A program made the translations under genes and the position numbers. A stretch of 64,000 nt of DNA from Prochlorococcus sp. AG-347-L21 (GTDB lineage: Bacteria; Cyanobacteriota; Cyanobacteriia; PCC-6307; Cyanobiaceae): contig QCCQ01000004.1 of NCBI GenBank assembly GCA_003278875.1, forward strand, positions 31,361 to 95,360, written 5' to 3'. A model generated the notes under the pieces. The model had not been told where the DNA came from, did not search any database, and saw nothing but the letters and a program-made list of their open reading frames with translations. Of this stretch, positions 10,092-20,925 are shown one piece after another. Position 1 is the first letter of the stretch; each line of letters starts with the position of its first letter.

Positions 10092-11341
10092 GAATTGATT
10101 TTTAGAAAATCAATAGTATCTTTTAATTTTTCTGTAAAAATATCAATTTCTTCCTTATTGGTTGTGAAATTCATGCTGATTCTAGCTGTTGATTTAATTC
10201 CAATGTATCTGTGAAGAGGTTGACAGCAATGGTGTCCACTTCTGATGCAAATTCCTTTTGAATCAAGAATTTCAGCAATATCATTTGAATGTATATTTTT
10301 TATATAAAAGGTGGCAAGTGAGGCTCTGTCTGGATCTATCTCTGGGGATGGACCTATGATTTCAATATTTTCTATTTGATTTAATTTTTCAAATAAATAT
10401 TTGGTAATAGTCTTTTCATATTCATGAATTTCATTCAATCCAATATTGTTAATATAGTTGATTGCTTCTGCAAGACCTATTGCTTCTGCAATGGCTGGAG
10501 TTCCAGCTTCAAATTTGTGTGGTAGCTCTGCCCAAGTACTTGTCTCTTCAAAAACATCTTGAATCATTTCGCCACCACCAAACAGAGGAGGAATTTTTTC
10601 TAGGATTTCTTTTCTTGACCAGAGGAAACCAATACCTGTAGGACCGCATAATTTATGTCCTGATCCAGCTAAAAAATCTATATTAAGATCAATTACATCC
10701 AGTTTTTGATGAGCCAAACTTTGGCATGCATCTATTAACACTAAAGAACCTTTTTGTTTAGCTAATTTAGTTATTTCTTTGATTGGATTACAGCAACCTA
10801 AAGTATTACTAACATGAACTAAGCTAACAAGTTTAGTTCTAGATGTTAGTTTTGATTTAAAGTCGTCTATGTCTAATTTCCCATCTTTATCTATACCTAT
10901 AAATTTTAATTTGCATTTATTTTTTGCTGCAACCATTTGCCATGGCACAATATTGCTATGATGCTCCATTATTGATAGGAGAATTTCATCGTTTTCTTTT
11001 AATGAATATTCGCCCCATGATCTAGCTACTAGATTTATTGCCTCAGTAGCATTTCTAGTGAAAATAATTTCTTTTGATGAATTCGCTTTTATATATTTAC
11101 TAATTAAATATCTTGCATTTTCAAATTCTTCTGTTGCCTTAGCACTCAATTGATGCGCGCCTCTATGTACATTGGCATTAAAGTTTCTATAATATTCATT
11201 AATTTTTTCTAAGACTTGTATTGGTTTTTGTGTGGTTGCAGCATGGTCTAAATAAATAATTTGCTCAGTACTTTTTAAATTCTTATTTAAAAGAGGAAAG
11301 TCTTTCTTCGTTATTTCAGGAAAATTTTGAATTGTTTCCAT
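10088..11341 (-). CDS. sufS: Cysteine desulfurase SufS
   Basis: YLDHAATTQKP, NVHRGAHQLS, LVHVSNTLG, AGSGHKLCGPTGIGFLW, RSGHHCCQPLH; in sufBCDS cluster. Confidence 0.96.
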   Translation of the reverse strand: METIQNFPEITKKDFPLLNKNLKSTEQIIYLDHAATTQKPIQVLEKINEYYRNFNANVHRGAHQLSAKATEEFENARYLISKYIKANSSKEIIFTRNATEAINLVARSWGEYSLKENDEILLSIMEHHSNIVPWQMVAAKNKCKLKFIGIDKDGKLDIDDFKSKLTSRTKLVSLVHVSNTLGCCNPIKEITKLAKQKGSLVLIDACQSLAHQKLDVIDLNIDFLAGSGHKLCGPTGIGFLWSRKEILEKIPPLFGGGEMIQDVFEETSTWAELPHKFEAGTPAIAEAIGLAEAINYINNIGLNEIHEYEKTITKYLFEKLNQIENIEIIGPSPEIDPDRASLATFYIKNIHSNDIAEILDSKGICIRSGHHCCQPLHRYIGIKSTARISMNFTTNKEEIDIFTEKLKDTIDFLKINS

Positions 11342-12558
11342 TAATTCTCGTTTAAAAGTTTATCAAGCAAATCCCATTTATCTTTTGAAATGGGAATAAA
11401 TGAAATTATTTCTTGAAAGTAAGAACTTAATTGTAGTTTACTTGCTTCTGTTAATGTGATCCCTCTTGTTCGCATATAAAAAAGTTCTTCTTCATTTAGT
11501 TGCGAAATTGTAGCCCCATGTTTGCATTTGACATCATCAGCAATTATTTCTAATTGAGGTTTGGTATCTATTTGTGCGAGATTTGATAAAAGTAAATTTC
11601 TGCTTAATTGTGAAGCATCAGTTCTCTGGGCAACTTTCGGAACTAATATTGAACCTTCAAATACTGCATGTGATTTATCATCAGCAAGTGATTTATTAAT
11701 TTGATCTAGAAATCCATTTGGGCCATTAAATTCTATTTTTGTATAGGTTGAAATCTGCTCATCTTTTTTTGTTATTTGCATACCTTTGATATGTGTTTTA
11801 GCGTTTCCCGCAGATTGATTAATACTAATTTCAAATCTCGCGTAATTGAATTTGAAATGTAAAGATCCTAAGTTATATGAACTATTTTTTTGTTGAATTA
11901 CATTGAGAGAATTTAATAGATTGGATCTGTTTTCACCGTAAGAAACAACACCATGATTTACGGAACTATTTTCTTTCAAGCAAAAGAAAGTTGATTGAGA
12001 TAATGAAGAGTTTTCTTTACCAAGATTTACTTGTAATAATTCAACATCACAATTCTTTTCTAAAAATATTACGAGGGTTTTTGCGTTTAAAGAATTACTT
12101 GATGCGTTACTAAAAATTTCAATAGGAGGAATTTTTGATCCATTTATTTTTAATCCCAAAATATTATTTTTACAACTCAAAGACAGATTTAGTAGGTCAC
12201 TCCAATTCTCGTTTTGCTTAAAAAAAGATATCTGTTCCTTGATATATTTTTGTAATTCATCCTCACTTAATTGCTGTATTGAATAATTTTTCTCTATTAA
12301 TTTAATTTGGTAATTCTCACCAATTATTAATCTAATAGTACTTTGAGAATTTTTTGGATATGGCATATCAAATTTTGAATCTTTTTCATTAACTGAGAAA
12401 TCTAAAAAGGTTGACAATTTTGATTTATTTGAAAGCCTCCATAGTTCACTTTTAGGATTAGGGAGAGGGCTTGATTGTAATTTATGAAGACAGATTTTTT
12501 GTATTTCTGTTAGGTTATCGTCCGATTTATTAGTTTTTATTTTTTCAATAATTTCCAT
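11341..12558 (-). CDS. sufD: Fe-S cluster assembly protein SufD
   Basis: ..DDVKCKHGATISQLNEEELFYMRTRGI, SufB/D C-terminal motif; position between sufC and sufS. Confidence 0.94.
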   Translation of the reverse strand: MEIIEKIKTNKSDDNLTEIQKICLHKLQSSPLPNPKSELWRLSNKSKLSTFLDFSVNEKDSKFDMPYPKNSQSTIRLIIGENYQIKLIEKNYSIQQLSEDELQKYIKEQISFFKQNENWSDLLNLSLSCKNNILGLKINGSKIPPIEIFSNASSNSLNAKTLVIFLEKNCDVELLQVNLGKENSSLSQSTFFCLKENSSVNHGVVSYGENRSNLLNSLNVIQQKNSSYNLGSLHFKFNYARFEISINQSAGNAKTHIKGMQITKKDEQISTYTKIEFNGPNGFLDQINKSLADDKSHAVFEGSILVPKVAQRTDASQLSRNLLLSNLAQIDTKPQLEIIADDVKCKHGATISQLNEEELFYMRTRGITLTEASKLQLSSYFQEIISFIPISKDKWDLLDKLLNEN

Positions 12559-12562
12559 TTGT

Positions 12563-13348
12563 TTAGGTCTCTTTTACAAAGTTATCAGTCCATTCATACC
12601 CTTTTTCCTCAAGCTCTAGAGCAAGATCACTTTCACCAGTTTTTATGATTTGCCCGTCTGACATAACATGGACATAATTTGGTTTAATTTCGTCTAATAA
12701 TCTTTGATAGTGGGTAATAAGTATAATTGCAGTCTGTGCATTAGATATTTTTTTAATTCCTGATGCCACTATTCTTAGAGCATCGATATCTAAACCAGAA
12801 TCGGTCTCATCTAATATTGCTATCTTGGGCTCAAGTAAAGCCATTTGAAGAATCTCATTTCTTTTTTTTTCACCTCCGGAAAAGCCTTGATTTACACTCC
12901 TTGATAGGAATGCGGGATCCATTTTCACAATTTCTAACTTTTCTTTAACTAATTCTTCAAAATCAAAAGTATCCAATTCTTCTTTTTTGAGGAATTTCCT
13001 TCTAGCATTAGTTGAAACTCTAAGAAACTCAAGATTACTGACACCTGGAATCTCAATTGGATATTGGAAGCCAAGAAAAATTCCTGATTGAGATCTCTCT
13101 TCAGGTTCTAGAGAGTTGATGTTTTCACCTAAAAATTTTATGTCGCCATTTGTAATGTTATACGAGGGATGTCCTGCAATGATTTTCGAAAGAGTACTTT
13201 TGCCACATCCATTTCTTCCCATGATGGCATGGATTTCTCCGGGATAGACAGTGAGTGAAACCCCTTTTAAAATTGGAAGATTATCAGTAGATGCAGAGAG
13301 ATTTTCAACTTCTAAAATTGGATCTGATTCTTTCATTTTACTTTGCAT
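12563..13348 (-). CDS. sufC: Fe-S cluster assembly ATPase SufC
   Basis: [52 protein letters not shown]. Confidence 0.97.
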   Translation of the reverse strand: MQSKMKESDPILEVENLSASTDNLPILKGVSLTVYPGEIHAIMGRNGCGKSTLSKIIAGHPSYNITNGDIKFLGENINSLEPEERSQSGIFLGFQYPIEIPGVSNLEFLRVSTNARRKFLKKEELDTFDFEELVKEKLEIVKMDPAFLSRSVNQGFSGGEKKRNEILQMALLEPKIAILDETDSGLDIDALRIVASGIKKISNAQTAIILITHYQRLLDEIKPNYVHVMSDGQIIKTGESDLALELEEKGYEWTDNFVKET

Positions 13349-13369
13349 ATCAGTTTAGAAATTGATTAA

Positions 13370-14812
13370 TTAACCTACTGATCCCTCTAGTTTAAGTGCC
13401 AGTAACTTATCAGCTTCTGCAGCAAATTCCATAGGTAATTGATTAAATACATCTCTGCAAAAACCGCTGACCATCATAGATACTGCCTCTTCAAATTCTA
13501 TACCTCTGCTTTGGAGATAAAAAAGTTGGTCTTCTGAGATTCTACATGTGCTTGCTTCATGCTCAATTTCAGAATTGGGTTGTTGAGATTTGATGTAAGG
13601 GAATGTATTTGCAGAAGCTTGATCCCCTATTAACATTGAATCACATTGACTGTAATTTCTTGATCCTGCAGCTTTTGTTCCCATTTTGACAAGACCTCTA
13701 TAGCTATTTTTTGAGTTACCTGCACTAATACCTTTACTAACAATAGTTGATTTGGTCCTAGGACCAATATGGATCATTTTTGTGCCAGTATCTGCTTGTT
13801 GAAGATTATTGGTGAGAGCCACTGAATAAAATTCTCCTACAGATTCTTCCCCTAAAAGAAGACAGCTAGGATATTTCCATGTAATTGCAGACCCTGTTTC
13901 AACTTGAGACCAGCTAATTTTACTTCTCTTACCTAAACATTTTCCTCTCTTAGTGACAAAATTAAAAATTCCGCCAATACCTTCTTCATCACCTGCATAC
14001 CAATTTTGCACTGTTGAATATTTTATTGAGGAGTCGTCTAAAGCTATAAGCTCTACAACCGCTGCGTGTAGAGTATTTGTATCAAACATTGGAGCTGTAC
14101 AACCTTCTAGATAACTTACAGAACTTGATTCTTCAGCAATGATTAGTGTTCTTTCGAATTGACCTGAATCCCCACTATTAATTCTGAAGTAGGAAGATAG
14201 ATCCATAGGGCAGGTAACACCTTTTGGAATATAAACAAAAGAACCATCACTAAAAACTGCAGAATTTAGTGCTGCAAAATAATTATCACTAGCCGGAACT
14301 ACTGTACCTAAATATTTTTCAATCAAATCCGCGTGATTTTTTACTGCTTCACTAATTGAGCAAAATATAACTCCATGTTCAGCAAGTTCTTCTCTAAAAG
14401 TTGTGGCAATAGAAACACTATCAAAGACAGCATCTACTGCTACATTTGTGAGTTTTTTTTGCTCCGTGAGGGGTATTCCTAATTTGTCAAAAGTCTCAAG
14501 AAGTTTGGGATCAACTTCATCTAAGCTAGAAATTTTCTCTTTTTGCTTAGGAGCAGAGTAATAAATAATGTCTTGATAATCAATTTTTTTATATCCTAAT
14601 GCTGCCCAATCAGGCTCTTTCATTTTTTGCCATTTTTTAAAGGCTTTTAATCTAAAATCAAGAAGAAATTTTGGCTCTTCTTTTTTCTGTGAAATTAATT
14701 TTATGATATCTTCATTTAATCCCTTTTCTATTTTTTCAGTTTCAATATCAGTAACGAAACCATATTTGTAAGGCTCTTTTACTACATCTTTAACTAAATT
14801 TTCGTTGACCAT
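13370..14812 (-). CDS. sufB: Fe-S cluster assembly protein SufB
   Basis: 480 aa; [76 protein letters not shown]. Confidence 0.97.
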   Translation of the reverse strand: MVNENLVKDVVKEPYKYGFVTDIETEKIEKGLNEDIIKLISQKKEEPKFLLDFRLKAFKKWQKMKEPDWAALGYKKIDYQDIIYYSAPKQKEKISSLDEVDPKLLETFDKLGIPLTEQKKLTNVAVDAVFDSVSIATTFREELAEHGVIFCSISEAVKNHADLIEKYLGTVVPASDNYFAALNSAVFSDGSFVYIPKGVTCPMDLSSYFRINSGDSGQFERTLIIAEESSSVSYLEGCTAPMFDTNTLHAAVVELIALDDSSIKYSTVQNWYAGDEEGIGGIFNFVTKRGKCLGKRSKISWSQVETGSAITWKYPSCLLLGEESVGEFYSVALTNNLQQADTGTKMIHIGPRTKSTIVSKGISAGNSKNSYRGLVKMGTKAAGSRNYSQCDSMLIGDQASANTFPYIKSQQPNSEIEHEASTCRISEDQLFYLQSRGIEFEEAVSMMVSGFCRDVFNQLPMEFAAEADKLLALKLEGSVG

Positions 14813-14907
14813 GTTATCAAAAATAACTTATTACAATTAGCTTTATATACTTTAACGAAAGATACCCCCAATATTGAGTTTTTTTCCTTTAATAAAACTA
14901 AAAATTA

Positions 14908-15261
14908 ATGTCTAATCATCTTGATCCCTTGTCTAACCCATTAAACATAAAAACTATTCAAGAAATTGATAATCTAGATCTATCTATAATGCAGAAACAT
15001 CATTTAAGAATTCTTGCGCATTGCCTTCAGATTTTAAAAAGTATCAATTTAGATAATAGTTTGGAATATCAAAATAAAAATCCCCTTAGAGAATGGTGTG
15101 ATATCCAATCTAAACAATTTGATGATAAAAAATTTAGCGATCTTTTTTATGAGCAGTTAAATTCAACTTCGAAAAAATTAAGTACTTTTTCAAAAAAAAT
15201 AGGTAAAAGTATTGAGGATTTAGAGATAGATGATTTAGTACTTCTAGTTGAACGACGCTGA
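14908..15261 (+). CDS. Hypothetical protein divergent from suf operon
   Basis: 117 aa ORF, soluble, no recognised domain; complete with start and stop. Confidence 0.6.
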   Translation: MSNHLDPLSNPLNIKTIQEIDNLDLSIMQKHHLRILAHCLQILKSINLDNSLEYQNKNPLREWCDIQSKQFDDKKFSDLFYEQLNSTSKKLSTFSKKIGKSIEDLEIDDLVLLVERR

Positions 15262-15529
15262 AGTCCCTTTTTTTGATCCCGAAGAAAAAATATATTTTTG
15301 TTGAGTCTTGAACAAATTTAGGTAATAAAATTTAAAAAAAAAGAAAATTAATTTACATTTCAAAAAGATTTGAAAATTAATTAACTTCATTGATACCAAC
15401 TGTTTTGAAGAGAAATATCGATTTTGATAATTTTTTAGTAGTCAGAGGATCCTGACGACAGGCCAAAAAGACACACAATTCCTAAAAAAAAAGAACATAC
15501 TGATCCCAAACAAAAACGGAGAATTTAAA

Positions 15530-16630
15530 GTGGCTGATGGGATCATGAATAAAGATCAATTACTCTCACTAACCCTCAGACAATTACGTCAAGAAGCAAG
15601 TAAATTATCTGTTCCTCTGTACAGTCGCAAAACAAAAGCTGTTTTAGTTGATTTAATTCTTAAATATCAAGAAAAATCTACAAAAAAAATATATATTACA
15701 CCTCCTGAGTTAAAACCTGAAGAAAGTTATGAGTCTAAAGCTTTCAATAATAGTGAAGAAGTTAAAACAAATGTAGTTTTCTTACCCCGAGATCCAGATT
15801 GGGCTTATGTTTTTTGGCAAATTTCTGATGCAGATAGAGAAAAAGCACAATCTTTGGGAGCCAATAAATTATGTTTACGATTATTTGATGCATCTGGTTC
15901 TGAAGGAAGTAACTTGAATCAAGGAACTCTCAGGGAGATAGCAGTTGATAGTTACAGTACAGAGTGGTACTTGCCAATCCCACTTGCAGATAGAGATTAT
16001 AAAGTTGAATTGGGTTACAAATATGGTTTTAACTGGATGTCATTGGCATTTTCTTCGATAAGCCATGTTCCTGGGTCTCATCCTTCTGAGCAAATTCTTG
16101 ATAAATTTGTACCTTTTAATTTAGATTCCACTTTTGAGTCAATCCCAGATATTTCTAATCCTGTTGTTTCAGAACAAAATGGTATGCATGAAAGGTTATA
16201 CCAAGCAGCAACAAACATTCCTCTTAGAAGAAAAGTTGGTTCTGAGGAATTTATGGAAAACGTAAATTCAACAAACTTAAATGATAACCTTACAGACTCA
16301 GGTGCTGGTAAATGGTCATCAGGTTTAAATGCTTCTGGAAGCGGAATTGTTAAAAATAGATCTTTTTGGCTCGTTGCTGATGCTGAATTAATTGTTTATG
16401 GAGCTACAGAGCCTTCTGCAAAACTGACAATAGGTGGAGAAGATGTACCTCTTGCTGCAGATGGTACTTTTAGAATTCAAGTTCCATTTAGAGACGGGAC
16501 TCAAAAATACGATATTAAAGCCGTTGATTTATCTGGCGAGCAAGAAAAAAGTATATCAATGAAATTTGATAGAACTACACCACTTGACGATACTAATGAA
16601 AAAGATAATGCTGAGACTGAATGGTTTTAA
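15530..16630 (+). CDS. DUF4912 protein with N-terminal Rho-N/SAP-like helical motif
   Basis: DQLLSLTLRQLRQEASKLSVPLYSRKTKAVLVDLI (Rho-N-like), FLPRDPDWAYVFWQISDADRE...LRLFDAS (DUF4912-like), C-terminal Ig-like AELIVYGATEPSAKLTIGGEDVPLAADGTFRIQVPF. GTG start. Confidence 0.82.
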   Translation: MADGIMNKDQLLSLTLRQLRQEASKLSVPLYSRKTKAVLVDLILKYQEKSTKKIYITPPELKPEESYESKAFNNSEEVKTNVVFLPRDPDWAYVFWQISDADREKAQSLGANKLCLRLFDASGSEGSNLNQGTLREIAVDSYSTEWYLPIPLADRDYKVELGYKYGFNWMSLAFSSISHVPGSHPSEQILDKFVPFNLDSTFESIPDISNPVVSEQNGMHERLYQAATNIPLRRKVGSEEFMENVNSTNLNDNLTDSGAGKWSSGLNASGSGIVKNRSFWLVADAELIVYGATEPSAKLTIGGEDVPLAADGTFRIQVPFRDGTQKYDIKAVDLSGEQEKSISMKFDRTTPLDDTNEKDNAETEWF

Positions 16631-16642
16631 TCTATTATTTTA

Positions 16643-16813
16643 ATGCTAAAAAAACTTGTTGCCTTTACTCCTTTGTTTGGAGCACTAACATTTCCACTCA
16701 TAGTTCCAATTACAATTTCTAAATTTGGTGTTAACTACGGAATCCTAAGTGCATTATTAATATCTTCATTATGGTTTATCGCTATGTTAAGAACATCCGA
16801 AATGCCTCATTAA
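16643..16813 (+). CDS. Small hydrophobic protein (56 aa), not in ORF track
   Basis: ATG..TAA: MLKKLVAFTPLFGALTFPLIVPITISKFGVNYGILSALLISSLWFIAMLRTSEMPH; two predicted TM stretches; fills the gap between two same-strand genes. Confidence 0.65.
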   Translation: MLKKLVAFTPLFGALTFPLIVPITISKFGVNYGILSALLISSLWFIAMLRTSEMPH

Positions 16814-16845
16814 TTTAGTTAGATTTTTGGGAGTTTCTTAAAAAT

Positions 16846-18483
16846 ATGACTCAAGCTAATGTAATTAATATTAATTCTCCTTTTTTAGATCAAAAACCAG
16901 GAACTTCGGGTTTAAGAAAAAGTACTTTAAAGTTTCAAGAAGAGCATTATTTAGAAATTTTTATTGAAGCAATCTTACAATCATTGGAACCTTTAAAAGG
17001 TTCAACACTAGTAGTTGGTGGTGATGGCAGATATGGCAATATTGAAGCAATAGAAAAAATTGTCCAAATATGCATTGCTCATAGAGTTCAAAAGGTTATT
17101 GTTCCAAAATACGGTTTATTATCTACTCCTGCGACATCACATTTAATTAGAAAAGAAAAAGCTATTGGTGGAATTATTCTTTCTGCAAGCCATAATCCTG
17201 GTGGGATTGATGGCGACTTTGGAGTAAAATTGAATATTTCCAATGGTGGCCCTGCTCCTGAGATAATTACTAATAAGATTTTCAAGGCTTCACAATTACT
17301 AACTAATTATAAAATTTGTAAAATTCAATTACCTGATTTTAGTGAATATGGAACTTATTCTTACGGTGAAACTTCCTTAGAAATTATTGATGGATTAAAA
17401 GATTATTCTAATTTGATGGAGAAAATCTTTGATTTTGATCAAATTAGTGATTTTTTAAAAAAAGACTTCTCATTAATCTTTGATGCAATGAATGCGGTTA
17501 CAGGCCCATATGCAAAAAATATTTTCGTTAAAAAAATGGGTCTTGCAAATGATTGTGTCATGAATGGTAACCCGTTAAAAGATTTTGGAGGTTTACATCC
17601 TGATCCTAATCTTACGTATGCATCCCACTTGGCTGATTTGTTATTAAATAAAAAATCTTATAGTTTTGGTGCTGCATGCGATGGAGATGGAGATAGGAAT
17701 ATGATTTTAGGAAGTGGATGTTTTGTAAATCCTAGTGATAGCCTTGCAGTTATCACTGCTAACACAAAATGTGTCCCTGGTTATAAAGATGGTATTACGG
17801 GTGTGGCAAGATCCATGCCAACCAGCTCTGCAGTTGATAATGTTGCTCGAGCATTAAATATACCTTGCTTCGAGACACCTACTGGATGGAAGTTTTTTGG
17901 AAATCTTTTAGATTCTAATTTAATTACTTTATGTGGAGAAGAAAGTTTCGGAACAGGTAGTAATCATGTGAGAGAGAAAGATGGACTATGGGCAGTTTTG
18001 TATTGGTTACAAATTTTAGCTGAGAAAAAATGTTCGGTAAGTGATTTGATGCAAAATCATTGGAAACAATTTGGTAGAAATTATTATTCAAGACATGATT
18101 ATGAGGCAATTCCCTTAAACATTGCTAATCAAATCTTTGGTAATCTAATTTCTATGCTCGAAAATTTAAAAGGAAATAGTTTTGCTGGCCATTTAGTTAA
18201 AGTAGCAGATAACTTTTCATATTTAGATCCCGTTGATAAGTCCATAAGTGAAAATCAAGGTTTAAGATTGGTCCTTGATGATAATTCTCGAGTAATTGTG
18301 CGCCTTTCTGGAACTGGAACAAAGGGTGCAACATTAAGACTTTACTTTGAGAAATTTTTCGCTCCTCAACAGAATCTTTCTTTAAATCCTCAGATCGCTT
18401 TGAAACCTCTAATAAATGATTTAGATACTTTATTGAATATTTCAAAACTTACTCAAATGGAAACTCCTACAGTAATTACATAG
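16846..18483 (+). CDS. pgm: Phosphoglucomutase
   Basis: PGTSGLRKS, ILSASHNPGGIDGDFGVKLN (TASHNPGG-type), CDGDGDRNMI, CGEESFGTGSNHVREKDGLWA. Confidence 0.96.
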   Translation: MTQANVININSPFLDQKPGTSGLRKSTLKFQEEHYLEIFIEAILQSLEPLKGSTLVVGGDGRYGNIEAIEKIVQICIAHRVQKVIVPKYGLLSTPATSHLIRKEKAIGGIILSASHNPGGIDGDFGVKLNISNGGPAPEIITNKIFKASQLLTNYKICKIQLPDFSEYGTYSYGETSLEIIDGLKDYSNLMEKIFDFDQISDFLKKDFSLIFDAMNAVTGPYAKNIFVKKMGLANDCVMNGNPLKDFGGLHPDPNLTYASHLADLLLNKKSYSFGAACDGDGDRNMILGSGCFVNPSDSLAVITANTKCVPGYKDGITGVARSMPTSSAVDNVARALNIPCFETPTGWKFFGNLLDSNLITLCGEESFGTGSNHVREKDGLWAVLYWLQILAEKKCSVSDLMQNHWKQFGRNYYSRHDYEAIPLNIANQIFGNLISMLENLKGNSFAGHLVKVADNFSYLDPVDKSISENQGLRLVLDDNSRVIVRLSGTGTKGATLRLYFEKFFAPQQNLSLNPQIALKPLINDLDTLLNISKLTQMETPTVIT

Positions 18484-18515
18484 AATTGAAAATAATGATT
18501 TTTTGATTTATTTAA

Positions 18516-19805
18516 ATGCATTTAGAAAATTTATTTACTAATTATTCTCAAATAGAAAATAATGCACCTTTGGCAGATAAATTAAGACCAAAGAATTTGG
18601 AAGATTTTTTTGGTCAACAAACAATCCTGAATGAGAATTCGCTTTTAAGAAGTGCCATATTAAAAGATAAAATTAGTAATTTTATTTTTTCTGGCCCTCC
18701 AGGTGTTGGGAAAACTACCCTAATTGAAATTATTTCCTTTAACACGCGGTCAAAATTAATTAAGTTAAATGCAGTATTATCAAGTGTTAAAGAATTAAGA
18801 AATGAAATTGCTAATGCAAAAGATAGATTAATAAATTCAAAAAGAAAAACAATTTTATTTATTGATGAGGTTCATAGATTTACAGCTGTTCAGCAAGATG
18901 CTTTATTACCTTCAATAGAAAATGGAACTATAACTTTTATTGGTGCTACGACTGAAAATCCCTTCTTTGCTGTTAATAAAGCGCTTGTTAGTAGGTCTCG
19001 TATTTTTACATTACTGCCTTTGGCAGAAAATGATTTGCAGAAAATAATACAAAAAGTTATTACTCACTATTCAGAACAAAAAGATTCAAAAAAGATTTAT
19101 TTAACTCAAGATGCCATAAGTCATTTTATTAAATTTTCTGGCGGAGATGCGAGAACATTAATCAATGCGCTAGAGATGGCCATTGAAACAACTGCAGAAA
19201 ATGATGCAAAAGAAATCAACATTAATCTCTCAATAGCAGAGGATGCACTTCAAAAGAAAAATATTGTTTACGATAAAAATGGTCAAAATCATTACGATGT
19301 AATAAGTGCCTTTATCAAGTCCATAAGAGGTTCTGATGCAGATGCAGCTTTATTCTGGCTTGCGAATATGCTGGAGGCTGGTGAAGATCCTAATTTTATT
19401 TTTAGAAGGCTACTTATATCTGCCAGTGAAGATATTGGAATAGCTGATCCTAATGCAATAGTAGTTGTACAATCCTGTTGTGATGCTTTTGATAGAGTTG
19501 GTTTTCCAGAAGGATTATATTTCTTAACGCAGGCTTCTTTATATTTAGCTGTGTCTCCAAAAAGTAATAGTACGAAAAGTATTTTTAAGGCAATTGAAAA
19601 AATCAAATCTACCAATGCTTTTGATGTTCCACTTCATTTAAAAAATAATTCTAATAGTTATGTCAATCCTCATAATTATCCAGGTAATTGGGTCGCACAA
19701 GAATATCTTCCTAAATCTTTAAGAGGTTTAAAAATATGGGAACCAAATAATAATGGATGGGAAAAAGCTCAATATGAAGAACTGCTTAGAAGAAAAGAAA
19801 ACTAA
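18516..19805 (+). CDS. rarA: Replication-associated recombination protein A (RarA/MgsA AAA+ ATPase)
   Basis: PLADKLRPKNLEDFFGQQ, FSGPPGVGKTTL, LFIDEVHRFTAVQQDALLP, IGATTENPFF, SEDIGIADPNA. Confidence 0.94.
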   Translation: MHLENLFTNYSQIENNAPLADKLRPKNLEDFFGQQTILNENSLLRSAILKDKISNFIFSGPPGVGKTTLIEIISFNTRSKLIKLNAVLSSVKELRNEIANAKDRLINSKRKTILFIDEVHRFTAVQQDALLPSIENGTITFIGATTENPFFAVNKALVSRSRIFTLLPLAENDLQKIIQKVITHYSEQKDSKKIYLTQDAISHFIKFSGGDARTLINALEMAIETTAENDAKEININLSIAEDALQKKNIVYDKNGQNHYDVISAFIKSIRGSDADAALFWLANMLEAGEDPNFIFRRLLISASEDIGIADPNAIVVVQSCCDAFDRVGFPEGLYFLTQASLYLAVSPKSNSTKSIFKAIEKIKSTNAFDVPLHLKNNSNSYVNPHNYPGNWVAQEYLPKSLRGLKIWEPNNNGWEKAQYEELLRRKEN

Positions 19806-20458
19806 AAATTTTTAGAACAACAAATAATCTCAGGACTTAAAGAAGTTTTTTCTTCGTATGCCAAAGCGATAGTCCAATTATTGAAGTTAATCTGCGAATA
19901 ATGTAGATGTATGTTTTTCTGTTTATGAATTAACTCTTTTGGATTTTCAAAAAATTGCCAGTGGTTAATGTCTTCAGCTAATTTTCCATGATCCCATTTT
20001 ATAGCCGCTTCAACAGCACACCATTGATTTAATATCATATTTTTTGTTAAATAATTATTATGGTTTGATTTATTGGTATGAAAAAAATATTTTTCTGCAA
20101 ATTTTATATGGTTAAAATCTCTATCTGTCCTCTCAATATCAATCCCAATTTTGCTTTTATGCCAGACTATAGTAATAGCATCTTCACAATGACTTAAACT
20201 TATATTTCCCATGCCAGAGGGCAAACTTGGAGGTTCTCCAGGAAGAGCATTAATTGGAATTTCTAAGGGATCTAAATCAAAAAGTGTTGAAAGTGATTGT
20301 CGCAAATAAGCTCTTGTTTCTAAAAAAATCTTTGATCTTGAATTTGTTAGCTTTTTTGCAGTTTTAATTTCTTCTACCGTTGCGACATCTTGCACACCTT
20401 TAATCTCATAAAACCAAATTTTTGGTATTTTATATTTATACTCATTTAATAATTTCAA
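19802..20458 (-). CDS. 4'-phosphopantetheinyl transferase (Sfp-type)
   Basis: PSLPSGMGNISLSHCEDAITIVWHKSKIGIDIERTDRDF...WCAVEAAIKW, Sfp family ISLSH / G(I/V)DIE / W..EA motifs. Confidence 0.88.
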   Translation of the reverse strand: MKLLNEYKYKIPKIWFYEIKGVQDVATVEEIKTAKKLTNSRSKIFLETRAYLRQSLSTLFDLDPLEIPINALPGEPPSLPSGMGNISLSHCEDAITIVWHKSKIGIDIERTDRDFNHIKFAEKYFFHTNKSNHNNYLTKNMILNQWCAVEAAIKWDHGKLAEDINHWQFFENPKELIHKQKNIHLHYSQINFNNWTIALAYEEKTSLSPEIICCSKNF

Positions 20459-20925
20459 TGGCTCTTAAGGTTGGCGACAAAGCACCAGAATTTAAATTAA
20501 AAGATTCTTTTGAGAAAGAAGTTTCTCTTAGTGATTTTAAAGGTAAAAGAATAATACTATATTTTTATCCAAAAGATAATACTCCAGGATGTACTAAAGA
20601 AGCTTGTAATTTTAAAGAGAATTGGGATTTACTCCAAAAAAATAATATTCTTGTGCTTGGTATTAGTAAAGATAATGCCTCCTCTCATCAAAAGTTTATA
20701 GAAAAATTTAATTTACCTTTTATTCTTTTAACTGATCCTGAACCTTTTAAAGTTTCTTCTGATTACGATAGTTATGGACTTAAAAAATTTATGGGAAAAG
20801 AATACATGGGAATGATGAGAAATACATTTTTAATTGATACTGATGGTAACATCGAAAAAATTTACTTAAAGGTAAAAGCAGCAATAATGGCTGATCATAT
20901 AATTGCAGATCTTGGGTTAAGTTAA
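20458..20925 (+). CDS. bcp: Peroxiredoxin, BCP/PrxQ type
   Basis: MALKVGDKAPEFKLKDSFEKEVSLSDFKGKRIILYFYPKDNTPGCTKEACNFKENWD; start at ATG 20458 rather than the track start. Confidence 0.95.
   Translation: MALKVGDKAPEFKLKDSFEKEVSLSDFKGKRIILYFYPKDNTPGCTKEACNFKENWDLLQKNNILVLGISKDNASSHQKFIEKFNLPFILLTDPEPFKVSSDYDSYGLKKFMGKEYMGMMRNTFLIDTDGNIEKIYLKVKAAIMADHIIADLGLS

Noticed and set aside
14813-14907. SufR operator between sufB and the divergent ORF
   Set aside because: No clear CAAC-N6-GTTG-like site found by eye.
17088-18445. Several antisense ORFs inside pgm (17088-17285, 17924-18109, 18197-18445)
   Set aside because: Nested opposite a well-supported gene, low-complexity translations; the same reasoning applies to the other nested track ORFs (e.g. 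4898-5173, 19292-19615, 24285-24653, 26819-27292, 40807-41280, 48074-48424).
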